DNA of 64,000 nucleotides, from positions 6,566,116-6,630,115 of the forward strand of contig NZ_CP030840.1 in the NCBI RefSeq assembly GCF_003330725.1, read 5' to 3'. Below the pieces are notes generated by a model, which worked only from the letters and a program-made list of their open reading frames with translations, had not been told where the DNA came from and made no database searches. How positions within the stretch are numbered: position 1 is the stretch's first letter; the number at the start of each line of letters is the position of its first letter. Shown one piece after another: positions 52,086 through 59,840 of this stretch. Made by a program: the position numbers and the translations under genes. This DNA is from Acidisarcina polymorpha (GTDB lineage Bacteria; Acidobacteriota; Terriglobia; Terriglobales; Acidobacteriaceae).

Positions 52086-53334
52086 ACACTCGACAGAATG
52101 CTTTGTCTATGTCACCCTGCCCGGCGCGCGCGCGGCGACCACGGCTGGCAGGTTCGTCCTTGAGCAGACTCCCACCGGCGACCCCATCGGACGTTTTGTC
52201 TATGGCCGCTCTTATTTGGCCAACCCGGACGCAGTCGAGATTGACCCCGTCGAGCTCAAACTGTCCAATGAAACCTACGAGACCGTCCGTTTGAATGGAG
52301 TCTTCGGGGCGATTCGTGACGCCGGACCCGACTACTGGGGACGCCGTGTCATCGAGAAGCATGCCGGGATCACCCAGCTTGGAGAACTCGACTACCTGCT
52401 CGAGTCTCCTGACGACCGAGCCGGAGCACTGAGCTTTGGAGAGAAGATCACCCCCCCGGCGCCGCGCCGCAGATTCAATCAGACGCTCGACCTCGCTCGT
52501 CTGCAGGAAACCGCCGAGGCAATAGTGCGGGACGACATCCCCAATGATCCGAACGCTCCGCAGGTGCAAGACCTTCTCCTGCTGGGTACCTCGATGGGTG
52601 GCGCGCGCCCCAAGGCTGTCATCCAGGACCAGGGCGCGCTGTGGATCGCGAAGTTTGCGCGGCCAGATGACCGCTGGAATTCAGAACGGGTCGAAGATGC
52701 GATGCTGCGGCTGGCGCGGCAGTGCGGCATCAGTGCCGCAGAAAGTCGCATCGAGCGAGTCGGCGGCAAAGATGTTCTGCTCGTGAAACGGTTTGACCGC
52801 GCGCGCGCGGGTACCGCATATACACGAAGCCGGATGATCAGCAGCCTCACCGTCCTTCGCGCCGACGATGCAGTGACGGCGCGCGACCGCTGGTCCTACA
52901 TTCTCCTGGTCGAAGAGATGCGGCGGGTCGTCTCGGACCCGAAGGGAGATGCGCGCGAGCTGTTTCGCCGCATCGTCTTCAATGCACTCATCTCCAACAT
53001 CGACGATCATCCACGGAATCATGCGCTGATCGCTCCAAAGCGCAGTTGGATGCTGTCTCCGGCTTACGATCTCACCCCGGCACCCCAGGTCAGCCAGGAC
53101 CGTCGAGATCTGGCGATGAAATGCGGTGATGATGGGCGATTCGCAAATGCGAACAACATCCTCTCCCAGCACGCACGCTTTCTTCTCGATCGCGAGGAGG
53201 CGGAGAAGATCATCGCAGACATGAAAGTACAGGTCACCAAGACCTGGGAAGACACTGTGCTCGCCAGCGGCGCTTCTCAGCGCGACGTAGACGCGATCCG
53301 TTCTGCCTTCATCTATCCGGGTTTTTCTCGCTGA
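52075..53334 (+). CDS. hipA: HipA-family serine/threonine kinase toxin
   Basis: A 419-aa toxin kinase. The N-terminal domain (Couple_hipA-like) covers about residues 5-110 (GRFVYGRSYLANPDAVEIDP). LLLLGTSMGGARPKAVIQ is the glycine-rich nucleotide loop equivalent; WIAKFARPDDRWN has the catalytic Lys. ISNIDDHPRNHALI contains the kinase D-x-x-x-x-N, and LSPAYDLTPAPQ is the D-L metal motif. Members phosphorylate tRNA synthetases such as GltX and halt growth. Intact and coupled to hipB, so it may stabilise the element in its host. Confidence 0.93.
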   Translation: MTSRHSTECFVYVTLPGARAATTAGRFVLEQTPTGDPIGRFVYGRSYLANPDAVEIDPVELKLSNETYETVRLNGVFGAIRDAGPDYWGRRVIEKHAGITQLGELDYLLESPDDRAGALSFGEKITPPAPRRRFNQTLDLARLQETAEAIVRDDIPNDPNAPQVQDLLLLGTSMGGARPKAVIQDQGALWIAKFARPDDRWNSERVEDAMLRLARQCGISAAESRIERVGGKDVLLVKRFDRARAGTAYTRSRMISSLTVLRADDAVTARDRWSYILLVEEMRRVVSDPKGDARELFRRIVFNALISNIDDHPRNHALIAPKRSWMLSPAYDLTPAPQVSQDRRDLAMKCGDDGRFANANNILSQHARFLLDREEAEKIIADMKVQVTKTWEDTVLASGASQRDVDAIRSAFIYPGFSR

Positions 53335-53367
53335 GAGCTACGCCGCAAGCTTGACTCTGGCAATGGA

Positions 53368-53658
53368 CTACGCCAGGGGCGGGACGAAGGTATCGCTGAG
53401 AAGGTCCTTGCAGCGCTGCCAGGCGTCCTTCTGCAGTGAGCGGATCATCTGCTTCCAGCCATAGAGCGCAAAGAAAAGCACCAACAGTGCGAACGAGCGG
53501 TGGTCCGGCAACGTGGCCTGGACCCCGTGACGCACAAAGGAATAAAACAGCAAGCCGACGACTCGACCGAACTGCTTATTCCAGGCACAGAGCATCAACG
53601 TGCACACACCAGCTACGATCAGGCTGCCTTTTAGCCCGGTCTTCTTTTCCGTTTTCAT
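53368..53658 (-). CDS. Small membrane protein
   Basis: A 96-aa protein with two or three hydrophobic stretches (GSLIVAGVCTLMLCAW; GRVVGLLFYSFVRHG; FALLVLFFALYGWKQMI) and basic termini. The ribosome site is weak. No family is recognised. It lies between hipA and the PRTRC cluster on the opposite strand. Confidence 0.5.
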   Translation of the reverse strand: MKTEKKTGLKGSLIVAGVCTLMLCAWNKQFGRVVGLLFYSFVRHGVQATLPDHRSFALLVLFFALYGWKQMIRSLQKDAWQRCKDLLSDTFVPPLA

Positions 53659-53735
53659 CGTGTCATCCCGATACGAGCCTACATCCGTCTGTCCCGCACC
53701 TCAAACCAATCAATCCAATCCAAGGAGCTCAAGTA

Positions 53736-53948
53736 ATGCCTGCTCTTAAGACCGAAGTTCTCTTGCGCGAGTTCTACTACAACGCTATCCGTATTCCTGA
53801 TCCTGGCCCCCACCTTTCTGTCGATCAGGTGCGCGATCTGCTTACGCCGCGGTTTCCAGAGATAGCGACTGCCTCGGTTCAAGGGCCGGAGGATGTTGGC
53901 AACGCTCTGCGCTACAAGTTTGTCCGAGCCATCGGCGAGAAAGGCTAA
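53736..53948 (+). CDS. PRTRC system protein C (ubiquitin-like)
   Basis: A 70-aa protein with AAGGAGC upstream of ATG 53736. The sequence LLREFYYNAIRIPDPGPHLS, then VDQVRDLLTPRFPEIATASV, and the end YKFVRAIGEKG match the PRTRC C family. The pattern is a beta-grasp: N-terminal hairpin, helix, and C-terminal strands. The family has been linked to prokaryotic ubiquitin-like proteins. It ends in a Gly, so its C-terminus could be activated by an E1-like enzyme without trimming. An E1-like ThiF protein and E2-like PRTRC B are encoded in the same cluster. Confidence 0.82.
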   Translation: MPALKTEVLLREFYYNAIRIPDPGPHLSVDQVRDLLTPRFPEIATASVQGPEDVGNALRYKFVRAIGEKG

Positions 53949-53951
53949 GTC

Positions 53952-54170
53952 ATGGCGTCTCCTGTCCGAACCTCGGAAGACCTTCTGAAGGTCTTCGCTG
54001 AGATGATCTGGGCACCACCTACGCAAGGCACCGAGCTACTGGTGAGGCACCTCAAATGCAAAGAGTCAGTCGAGCTAGCGAAGATCCTCGTCGACGCCAT
54101 TCCTCAGTACGCCGAACGCGGAGGCCAGAGGCTCCAGCCACCCTCGGAGCTGCTGGTGCCGTTGGCGTAG
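53952..54170 (+). CDS. Small protein in PRTRC cluster
   Basis: A 72-aa protein with GAAAGG before ATG 53952 and helices around SEDLLKVFAEMIW and CKESVELAKILVDAIPQYAE. Its 3' third overlaps the PRTRC F frame. No family is recognised; possibly a cluster accessory. Confidence 0.5.
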   Translation: MASPVRTSEDLLKVFAEMIWAPPTQGTELLVRHLKCKESVELAKILVDAIPQYAERGGQRLQPPSELLVPLA

Positions 54171-55198
54171 CCACGCTGGCACCGCCCTGTCTCCACACCC
54201 TTCCCACCCTTGACGGAGCCGCGCTCGAGTACAACCACGAAGAGGGAGCCACGCTTCTTTACGAGCTATGCGCGGGGCTGGTGAGGGAGGGATTTGGGAC
54301 CGCCGAGAGCTGGAAGGAGTGCGGCAAGAAGTGCCTTGTCTTCGCACAGAACTCCATCATGCGAAGGATTGGCGAGGAGCGATGGAATCTATTCAAAAGG
54401 AACGTTGAGTTTCATCTTGCGATCAGCGATTCCGTCGAGTCGTATGGCGATCCCGAACCGATCCCCGGTGGACGTCTGGCGGTAACGATCGAGTGCAGCG
54501 GATGCGGCTACCTCAAGATCGGGCCGGCAATCGAGGCGCTCGAGAAAGAGTCCGAAGGGTTGGGCGCGGCCTTCTACTGGGAGTTCATCTACTCCTGCTA
54601 CCGACTGATGCGCATTTATGACCACGAAGACGCCCTTCAGTATGAGGAAGGAATGCGAGAGATGGCCGAAGGCGAGGAAGATGCCGACCAGCAGTATGAG
54701 TTTCCCGAGGTCGAGAAGGCTTTACCGGAGTGCATCCGCCGAGATCTGAAGGCGGAATATCGAGGGCGAAGACAGAACGCCCGATGCCGCCTGCATCAGG
54801 CGCAAAAGAGCAAACACAAGAGCTGGCTGTTGCACCTGAGGCGCATGCAGAGGCTCGCACGGCTGAACGTAGGACCGCAGAGAGAGTACCTCGACACCTT
54901 CAACTACGATTCGCCGCCGCTCCCATCGCTGCTGGTGGCGTTTCAGGAGCGAGACGCGATCACCGCATGCTTCGATGAAGAGGGACAGCACATGCTTGAG
55001 GGATCCTCCGAGCCCGCATTGCTGGTGTTCTTCGACCCCAAGAACCCGACCGAAGTCCGTAACGCGATTCGTTCCGTAACGCGGTTCCTTCTCTTCAATC
55101 AAGAGTTGTTTGAACTCGCTGAAGAACTCCAGGAGTGGGAGAAAGATCATGGAAGTACACCTCTCGATCGGTCAGACTCATCGATTCGAACTGCATGA
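54056..55198 (+). CDS. PRTRC system protein F
   Basis: A 380-aa protein assigned to PRTRC F from sequence feel and position between C and B. It contains LEYNHEEGATLLYELCAGLV, a GRLAVTIECSGCGYLKIGPA segment, an acidic central region and a basic helical C-terminal part (HLRRMQRLARLNVGPQREYL). The start is uncertain: ATG 54056 lies inside the previous gene and gives an Arg-rich, odd N-terminus of about 40 residues. No other start codon lies in frame before the family-like part begins near 54170. Function unknown. It overlaps the PRTRC B gene by 50 bp. Confidence 0.65.
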   Translation: MQRVSRASEDPRRRHSSVRRTRRPEAPATLGAAGAVGVATLAPPCLHTLPTLDGAALEYNHEEGATLLYELCAGLVREGFGTAESWKECGKKCLVFAQNSIMRRIGEERWNLFKRNVEFHLAISDSVESYGDPEPIPGGRLAVTIECSGCGYLKIGPAIEALEKESEGLGAAFYWEFIYSCYRLMRIYDHEDALQYEEGMREMAEGEEDADQQYEFPEVEKALPECIRRDLKAEYRGRRQNARCRLHQAQKSKHKSWLLHLRRMQRLARLNVGPQREYLDTFNYDSPPLPSLLVAFQERDAITACFDEEGQHMLEGSSEPALLVFFDPKNPTEVRNAIRSVTRFLLFNQELFELAEELQEWEKDHGSTPLDRSDSSIRTA

Positions 55199-55850
55199 GG
55201 CACTACTGATCTACAAAAGCGGTCAGAAGAGCTTCATCACCCAACATAGCGTCCTGCGACATGATGGGGCATCTCCCACGCTAGGGCCTGCACAACCGCT
55301 CACCATGAACTTCGTCGATTCGCTGCTCCGGTCCCTCAGGCGGAATTGCGACTTAGAGGTTCTGCCGGAGCATGTCCTTGGAACGGGAGATCAAACGCTC
55401 GTCTGGTGGACTCCGCGGCGCGAGCGCCAGATGTTCTATAGGAATACGGAGGACAAGGCCACCGAACTGAACGGGAAGACATTTCCCCAGCCGCCTCTCG
55501 TCTGGCGGGTATCAGGTGGGACACTGGCGGTTCGCGCCCTCAGGGAGAACAGGCGGCCGGCCGCAATCACCAAGCTTGCATTCGCTCCCTTCTGGAACGT
55601 TTCGCATAGCGGGCAGGTTTGTCTTGGATCAATGCGTTGTCCGGAGTCTGCTACTGTGGCTGCCATTATCGATTGGGAGGAAGGCTTCTACGAAAGCGCA
55701 TTCACCCATGGCAACGTAGCCCGGCTCACGAAACATGCCGGGGGCTTCGCGGCCATGTGGAACGAACTTGCCGGAAAGCGTAAACCATTCCCAACGAAGT
55801 GCCTGATTGAGTTGCCGGAGACATTGGCGCAGTTCGTCCGCGGCAAGTGA
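55149..55850 (+). CDS. PRTRC system protein B (E2-like)
   Basis: A 233-aa protein starting at ATG 55149. It matches the PRTRC B family: ALRENRRPAAITKLAFAPFW, NVSHSGQVCLGSMRCPESAT and IIDWEEGFYESAFTHGN. The family is related to prokaryotic E2-like (UBC-fold) proteins; Cys158 in QVCLGS is at the place expected for the catalytic Cys, and a conserved His lies in FTHGN. It should accept a thioester from the E1-like ThiF protein if the pathway works like ubiquitin transfer; that is inference. It overlaps the F gene end. Confidence 0.8.
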   Translation: MEVHLSIGQTHRFELHEALLIYKSGQKSFITQHSVLRHDGASPTLGPAQPLTMNFVDSLLRSLRRNCDLEVLPEHVLGTGDQTLVWWTPRRERQMFYRNTEDKATELNGKTFPQPPLVWRVSGGTLAVRALRENRRPAAITKLAFAPFWNVSHSGQVCLGSMRCPESATVAAIIDWEEGFYESAFTHGNVARLTKHAGGFAAMWNELAGKRKPFPTKCLIELPETLAQFVRGK

Positions 55851-56019
55851 TCGGAACTCCTGCTCTGCAATGTGCGGAATCTACAAAGAGCGAGAGATGC
55901 AGAGTCCGAACAAGATGCCTGTTTTCTTCAGTTTACGTCGGCTACTTTCTCCAGATGGAATGAAATTCTTCTAGGAGAAACTGAGGCAGAATTGATAGAC
56001 TGTAAGGAGGAGAGAACCG

Positions 56020-56328
56020 ATGATCGCATCTACCGGAGTACTGGTCGCGAAGCCTTCACGCAGGACTCCAAAATTTTCGGACCAGCAAATCCGCCAGGTT
56101 GCAACTCGCAGCCGGCGCGACATCGCTGAATGGGCACAATCGACTGCACGTGAGCGCGGGGTCTCGGTCCGCCGTCTTCCAAACGACAAGTTCGTCAAGG
56201 CAGTCTCCCGCCTTTCTGACGGCGTGGTGGATCTCGATCCAATCGAGGAGTTGCTGGTGGCGCTGGGCCGGGCCGGTGTCATCTCCTCTTTCCAAAGAGG
56301 TCTCCTCCAGATCCATTACCTCCGATAG
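56020..56328 (+). CDS. Hypothetical protein paired with Fic
   Basis: A 102-aa protein (AAGGAGGAG before ATG 56020) directly abutting the Fic start. It is basic and helical (DQQIRQVATRSRRDIAEWAQ; PIEELLVALGRAGVISSFQR). In two-gene Fic modules the upstream gene is usually an antitoxin that presents an (S/T)-x-x-x-E-(G/N) inhibitory helix. No exact motif is seen; the closest is STARER. It may still be the antitoxin, or a DNA-binding partner. Confidence 0.62.
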   Translation: MIASTGVLVAKPSRRTPKFSDQQIRQVATRSRRDIAEWAQSTARERGVSVRRLPNDKFVKAVSRLSDGVVDLDPIEELLVALGRAGVISSFQRGLLQIHYLR

Positions 56329-56988
56329 ATGGAACTTCTCGTCCTCGATCCGTTTGGGGACTACGAGACTGCGGGTTACCTACGCAACCACTATCAGGAA
56401 AAGGACCTCAATCTCATTGGCCATCTTGAGACGGCGGCTTTCGAACAGGAGATCGTGCACGTCGTTCGATCTCTTCGCAAGGCTCCATCGATCACTTACG
56501 AACACGTCACAACAACACACCAAAATTTGTTTCAATCGGTCTATCCCTGGGCAGGTCAGGATCGTTCTACCACGGCGCCCACAATCGCGATCGTCAAGGC
56601 TGGGTACAAGACACTATTTGCTCATCCAGCCGACGTGCAGCGGGCCGCAGAACACGCTCTCCATCTGGGACAAGATAGGAACTACCTGCGCGGCCATCCG
56701 GGGGAAGTGTTTGGCTATCTTGCCCATGCTCATCCTTTTCTTGAAGGCAATGGCAGAACCATCCTCACCATCTTTGCTGAGCTGTCCCGGCGGGCGGGCT
56801 TTCACATCCAGTGGGAAGCGATGGACAAGACGGAATTTCTGGAAACCCTCACGAGAGAGTTGTTGCAGCCGGGCAAGGCCACCATGGACCAGTTTGTGTT
56901 GCCCTTTCTGCAAGAGGGTGTTCTCTCTGTTGAGAGCACAGCCTCGCGACTCCGAGTGAACTTCAAAGGTCCGCCTTCGGCCTCGTAA
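56329..56988 (+). CDS. Fic-family adenylyltransferase
   Basis: A 219-aa Fido-fold protein starting directly after the previous stop. The active-site loop HPFLEGNGRT at residues 135-144 contains the catalytic His135, the Asn-Gly and Arg143 of the family motif H-P-F-x-x-G-N-G-R. FQSVYPWAGQDRSTTA is the typical flap region upstream. Such enzymes transfer AMP (rarely other groups) onto Thr, Ser or Tyr of target proteins. No inhibitory helix is evident within the protein. It lies inside the PRTRC cluster, between B and ThiF. Confidence 0.92.
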   Translation: MELLVLDPFGDYETAGYLRNHYQEKDLNLIGHLETAAFEQEIVHVVRSLRKAPSITYEHVTTTHQNLFQSVYPWAGQDRSTTAPTIAIVKAGYKTLFAHPADVQRAAEHALHLGQDRNYLRGHPGEVFGYLAHAHPFLEGNGRTILTIFAELSRRAGFHIQWEAMDKTEFLETLTRELLQPGKATMDQFVLPFLQEGVLSVESTASRLRVNFKGPPSAS

Positions 56989-57049
56989 AAGTAAGGACTT
57001 CTTCTGTTCCCACTCGAACAGCGCCGCTTTGCGCAGAAGTGAGGAGATC

Positions 57050-57859
57050 ATGCGTGTTGCACACCAGATTCCGCCCGATCTGCTTGGTAAGCGTCCTATC
57101 CGCATTCTCGTGGTGGGCGCTGGGGGCACTGGCAGTTCCATCGTCATGGGACTGCCCTATCTTGATCAGGCAATGCGTGCCTGGGGACATTCCTTCGGTT
57201 TGAACGTGAGCCTGATGGACGCCGATACAGTTTCACCTACCAACTGCGTCAGGCAGCCCTTCTCGGTCTCCGACGTCGGACAAAACAAAGCAACCATATT
57301 GATCAACCGAATCAATCTCTTTTGGGGAACGCGCTGGTCGGCTGTCCCCAACCACTTCCATGAGCGTTCCCTGGATCGCGCTCACGATCGGCCGTTCGAT
57401 GTGGTAATCGGCTGCGTTGACTCCAGGGCCGGCAGGAGGGCAATCGATGCTGCATTCCACCGAGGTCTGAGCCGGTGCTGCTATTGGCTCGATCTCGGTA
57501 ACAATGCGGCGAGCGGACAGTATGTGTTGGGACAGCCGCTCAATCAGCGCAATCGAAGAAAGGCAGAGCGACTGCGCACCGTAAGTGAGCTCTATCCCGA
57601 GATCGTGGACGTCGAAGCCGGAGAGAGTCCCTTGCCCAGTTGCTCCGCTGTCGAAGCCCTTGATCGCCAAGAACCCTTCGTCAATCAAACACTCGCTTCG
57701 AGTGCGCTCGCGATGCTCGCCCAACTGTTCCGATATGGTTCGCTGACGTATCACGGCGGATTCTTCAACGCCCGTACCGGGCAGATGAGCTCACTTCCAA
57801 TCGATCCCGACATGTGGAAGCGTGGGCGGAGACGAAGACCTACCTCGCGTCCTACCTAA
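57050..57859 (+). CDS. PRTRC system ThiF-family (E1-like) protein
   Basis: A 269-aa E1-like enzyme; ATG 57050 has GAGGAG upstream. The ATP-binding site is ILVVGAGGTGSSIV, followed by LMDADTVSPTNCVRQPF and VGQNKA (E1 Asp and Lys region), then VIGCVDSRAGRRA. The catalytic Cys is probably Cys198 in PLPSCSAVEALDRQEP. It should adenylate the C-terminus of a ubiquitin-like protein, with the Gly-ended PRTRC C as the obvious candidate. It should then pass the product to the PRTRC B E2-like protein. This is the usual PRTRC neighbourhood, except that Fic lies between them. Confidence 0.88.
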   Translation: MRVAHQIPPDLLGKRPIRILVVGAGGTGSSIVMGLPYLDQAMRAWGHSFGLNVSLMDADTVSPTNCVRQPFSVSDVGQNKATILINRINLFWGTRWSAVPNHFHERSLDRAHDRPFDVVIGCVDSRAGRRAIDAAFHRGLSRCCYWLDLGNNAASGQYVLGQPLNQRNRRKAERLRTVSELYPEIVDVEAGESPLPSCSAVEALDRQEPFVNQTLASSALAMLAQLFRYGSLTYHGGFFNARTGQMSSLPIDPDMWKRGRRRRPTSRPT

Positions 57860-57947
57860 TTCACTCGTTGCGGAAGCTCGCGGGGTTATCGTTGAGGCGA
57901 TAGGAGTATCGCCTCGATGACATTAACTGATCCCCATATCGCACGAG

Positions 57948-58208
57948 ATGCCAAAACAATTGCCTGTTTGCATTTCGAAACGGCCCCTCGAAGACCTTCA
58001 TACCGGAAAGCTTTGCACTCATTGCGCAGACAACTCGGCATACTCTCGCATCACCGACGCCGAGATGAAGGTCCTCATGCAAAACGCTGTGACCCAGGTC
58101 TACCGTTACCTCTGGATGAGAGAGAACGATCCTGAGGCATACGAGAAAGACTCGGCCCTGGCAGACCGATACACCTGCGCATGGGACAATCCTGTGCCGA
58201 AAACCTGA
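57948..58208 (+). CDS. Small protein in PRTRC cluster
   Basis: An 86-aa protein with two CxxC-like Cys positions (LCTHC). It is mainly helical (ITDAEMKVLMQNAVTQVYRY). Starts at ATG 57948, where a ribosome site is weak. No family is recognised. Confidence 0.5.
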   Translation: MPKQLPVCISKRPLEDLHTGKLCTHCADNSAYSRITDAEMKVLMQNAVTQVYRYLWMRENDPEAYEKDSALADRYTCAWDNPVPKT

Positions 58209-58226
58209 TGTTTTATGGAGGATTCC

Positions 58227-58790
58227 ATGTTCCGTGAACTTGCTCCCTATCTGCGCCATCGTGCTGTGCTGCTCACTGTGACCCATCTCGAACACGATCA
58301 GATACGCGTCAACGTGGTCCCGAAGAAGCTGAAGGACGGAGAGAATGAAGCGCTCACAACACCTCTGAGCGTGACCGGGACCGCCGAGGAACTCGATACC
58401 GAGTTGCCCCAAACGCTGACCGATTATGTGGCCGCACACCTGCAGTTGAACAATACCCTCGCGAGCGCAAAGGCGCAGATGGACGCGGCGGCAAAGACTG
58501 CCCAGGAAGAGGCACGCGCGAAATCGAAGAACAACTCCAATCCCGGCAAGAAGGATTGTCCCGCGATTAGCGGAATGCCGTCTGCCGAAGAGTTGGGGCC
58601 CGTCGCGACTCCGAAGCCTGCGCCCTCGCGCAGCCCAAGCCTGTTCGATCTCTCGCCTGCGTTGATGCCAGCGCCCGTTCCCGAAACAAGCAAGGCCGTC
58701 CGTACCGCTGGCGCGGAAGACGAGGACGAAATCCTCAGCGAGATCGACTCGCAAAGAGAGCATACCGACGATCTTGACGCGGCAGCTTGA
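58227..58790 (+). CDS. PRTRC system protein E
   Basis: A 187-aa protein with GGAGG 6 nt before ATG 58227. The N-terminus MFRELAPYLRHRAVLLTVTH, then IRVNVVPKKLKDGENEALTT and LTTPLSVTGTAEELD, matches PRTRC E. The second half is Ala/Pro/Lys-rich and acidic at its C-terminus (AGAEDEDEILSEIDS). It probably ends the cluster and is followed by an inverted repeat. Function in the PRTRC system is unknown. Confidence 0.8.
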   Translation: MFRELAPYLRHRAVLLTVTHLEHDQIRVNVVPKKLKDGENEALTTPLSVTGTAEELDTELPQTLTDYVAAHLQLNNTLASAKAQMDAAAKTAQEEARAKSKNNSNPGKKDCPAISGMPSAEELGPVATPKPAPSRSPSLFDLSPALMPAPVPETSKAVRTAGAEDEDEILSEIDSQREHTDDLDAAA

Positions 58791-58808
58791 TGCACTTCGC
58801 TGTAAAAG

Positions 58809-58858
58809 GCTCCATCGTGCCCTTTAGCCAACACGTCTGATGGAGACCACGATGGAGC
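58809..58858 (+). terminator. Inverted repeat after the PRTRC cluster, possible terminator
   Basis: GCTCCATCGTG (58809-58819) and CACGATGGAGC (58848-58858) are perfect 11-bp inverted arms with a 28-nt loop, 19 bp after the PRTRC E stop. No T-tract follows, so factor-dependent termination or another role is possible. Confidence 0.5.
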
Positions 58859-59043
58859 TCTTCTAGCTGTTCCGGAATCGCATTTGACACCGAGTTTACC
58901 GAGAATAGGAAGAACAATGGATCGATTTGGAAGAGCCCCAGATCCACATGTACAGAATTAGCCTCAGAGAAACGGGACCCGAAGCCCCTTCACTCTGAAG
59001 AGCCTTCGGAGAGCTGGCGTTTAGAATCGATTGGCACGATAGT

Positions 59044-59835
59044 TCAGAACAAGCGGGCTTGTTGAATCCTCGGAGGCCAGTACAAGCCAATTACAACCCA
59101 AGTGTTGTACGGGAATACAGTTCCCATGAAAAACCGGGTCTCCCGCCCCGCAGCGCAAATTTCATCCAAGTATTTCTTCTTCACGCTCTGTGCAGCTGCT
59201 TCTTCACTACCTAGCCGCTCTTTCTCTTTCAAGAAGAGAACACCGAGCTCCCAGTCTTCGATCATTGCAGAATGAGGTCGGACGCCTGTATCTGAGCAAC
59301 GGAAGACGTAACTGAATTTGTAGGGGAGCTTGGCTAGGGCTTTCGGTTGCCCGTAGAAGAGATTGAACTGACTCAGGACGGCCTGCCATTCCGGCTTCCA
59401 GTCTCTTTCCGCCGGCTCAATCGTCAAATCCAGAATCTCGGAGGGAGCGACGATACCCAAGGATGTACGGTCTGTGTCGTAGAGCGATCCAAGGCCAATC
59501 CTCGTGTGGTGCGGAAGCCGATCAATGATAGCGCGCCGTGCCTCCCATGACTTATCGGTGCTGAGAGGTTCTCCCAGTATCTGAATCGACTCTAAGTCTG
59601 GTTGACGGCTCTCTTTCCGTTCGTCGTTTCCAAAGCCCCGAGGCGCCAAACCCAGCCTGATCCACTGGTATTTCTTGAATTGCTGATGATTCGGCCTGTA
59701 GCGATAATCAATTGGATATAAACGGACCCAATCTCCCGCTTCAGTGATTCCGGCCGTACAGACCAACTCCTGATGCCTGTGAGAGGGATGAGGGTAAGTC
59801 ATCACCGTGATCAGCACGTTGGTTTCAGAGAACAT
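59044..59835 (-). CDS. Dual-OB-domain-like protein
   Basis: A 263-aa protein. The start at ATG 59835 is chosen because it begins a regular strand pattern (MFSETNVLITVMTYPHPSHR) and lies 5 bp after the DUF488 gene; the longer reading frame overlaps that gene. LVCTAGITEAGDWVRLYPID and a repeated strand-rich layout resemble dual-OB proteins found next to DUF488 genes. No catalytic motif is seen. It may bind nucleic acid or modulate the DUF488 partner. Confidence 0.65.
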   Translation of the reverse strand: MFSETNVLITVMTYPHPSHRHQELVCTAGITEAGDWVRLYPIDYRYRPNHQQFKKYQWIRLGLAPRGFGNDERKESRQPDLESIQILGEPLSTDKSWEARRAIIDRLPHHTRIGLGSLYDTDRTSLGIVAPSEILDLTIEPAERDWKPEWQAVLSQFNLFYGQPKALAKLPYKFSYVFRCSDTGVRPHSAMIEDWELGVLFLKEKERLGSEEAAAQSVKKKYLDEICAAGRETRFFMGTVFPYNTWVVIGLYWPPRIQQARLF

Positions 59836-59840
59836 GGGTT

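Noticed and set aside
56329-56988. Doc-type kinase instead of a Fic adenylyltransferase
   Set aside because: The loop has Gly-Asn-Gly-Arg with the full HPFLEGNGRT motif; Doc proteins have a Lys in place of the first Gly.
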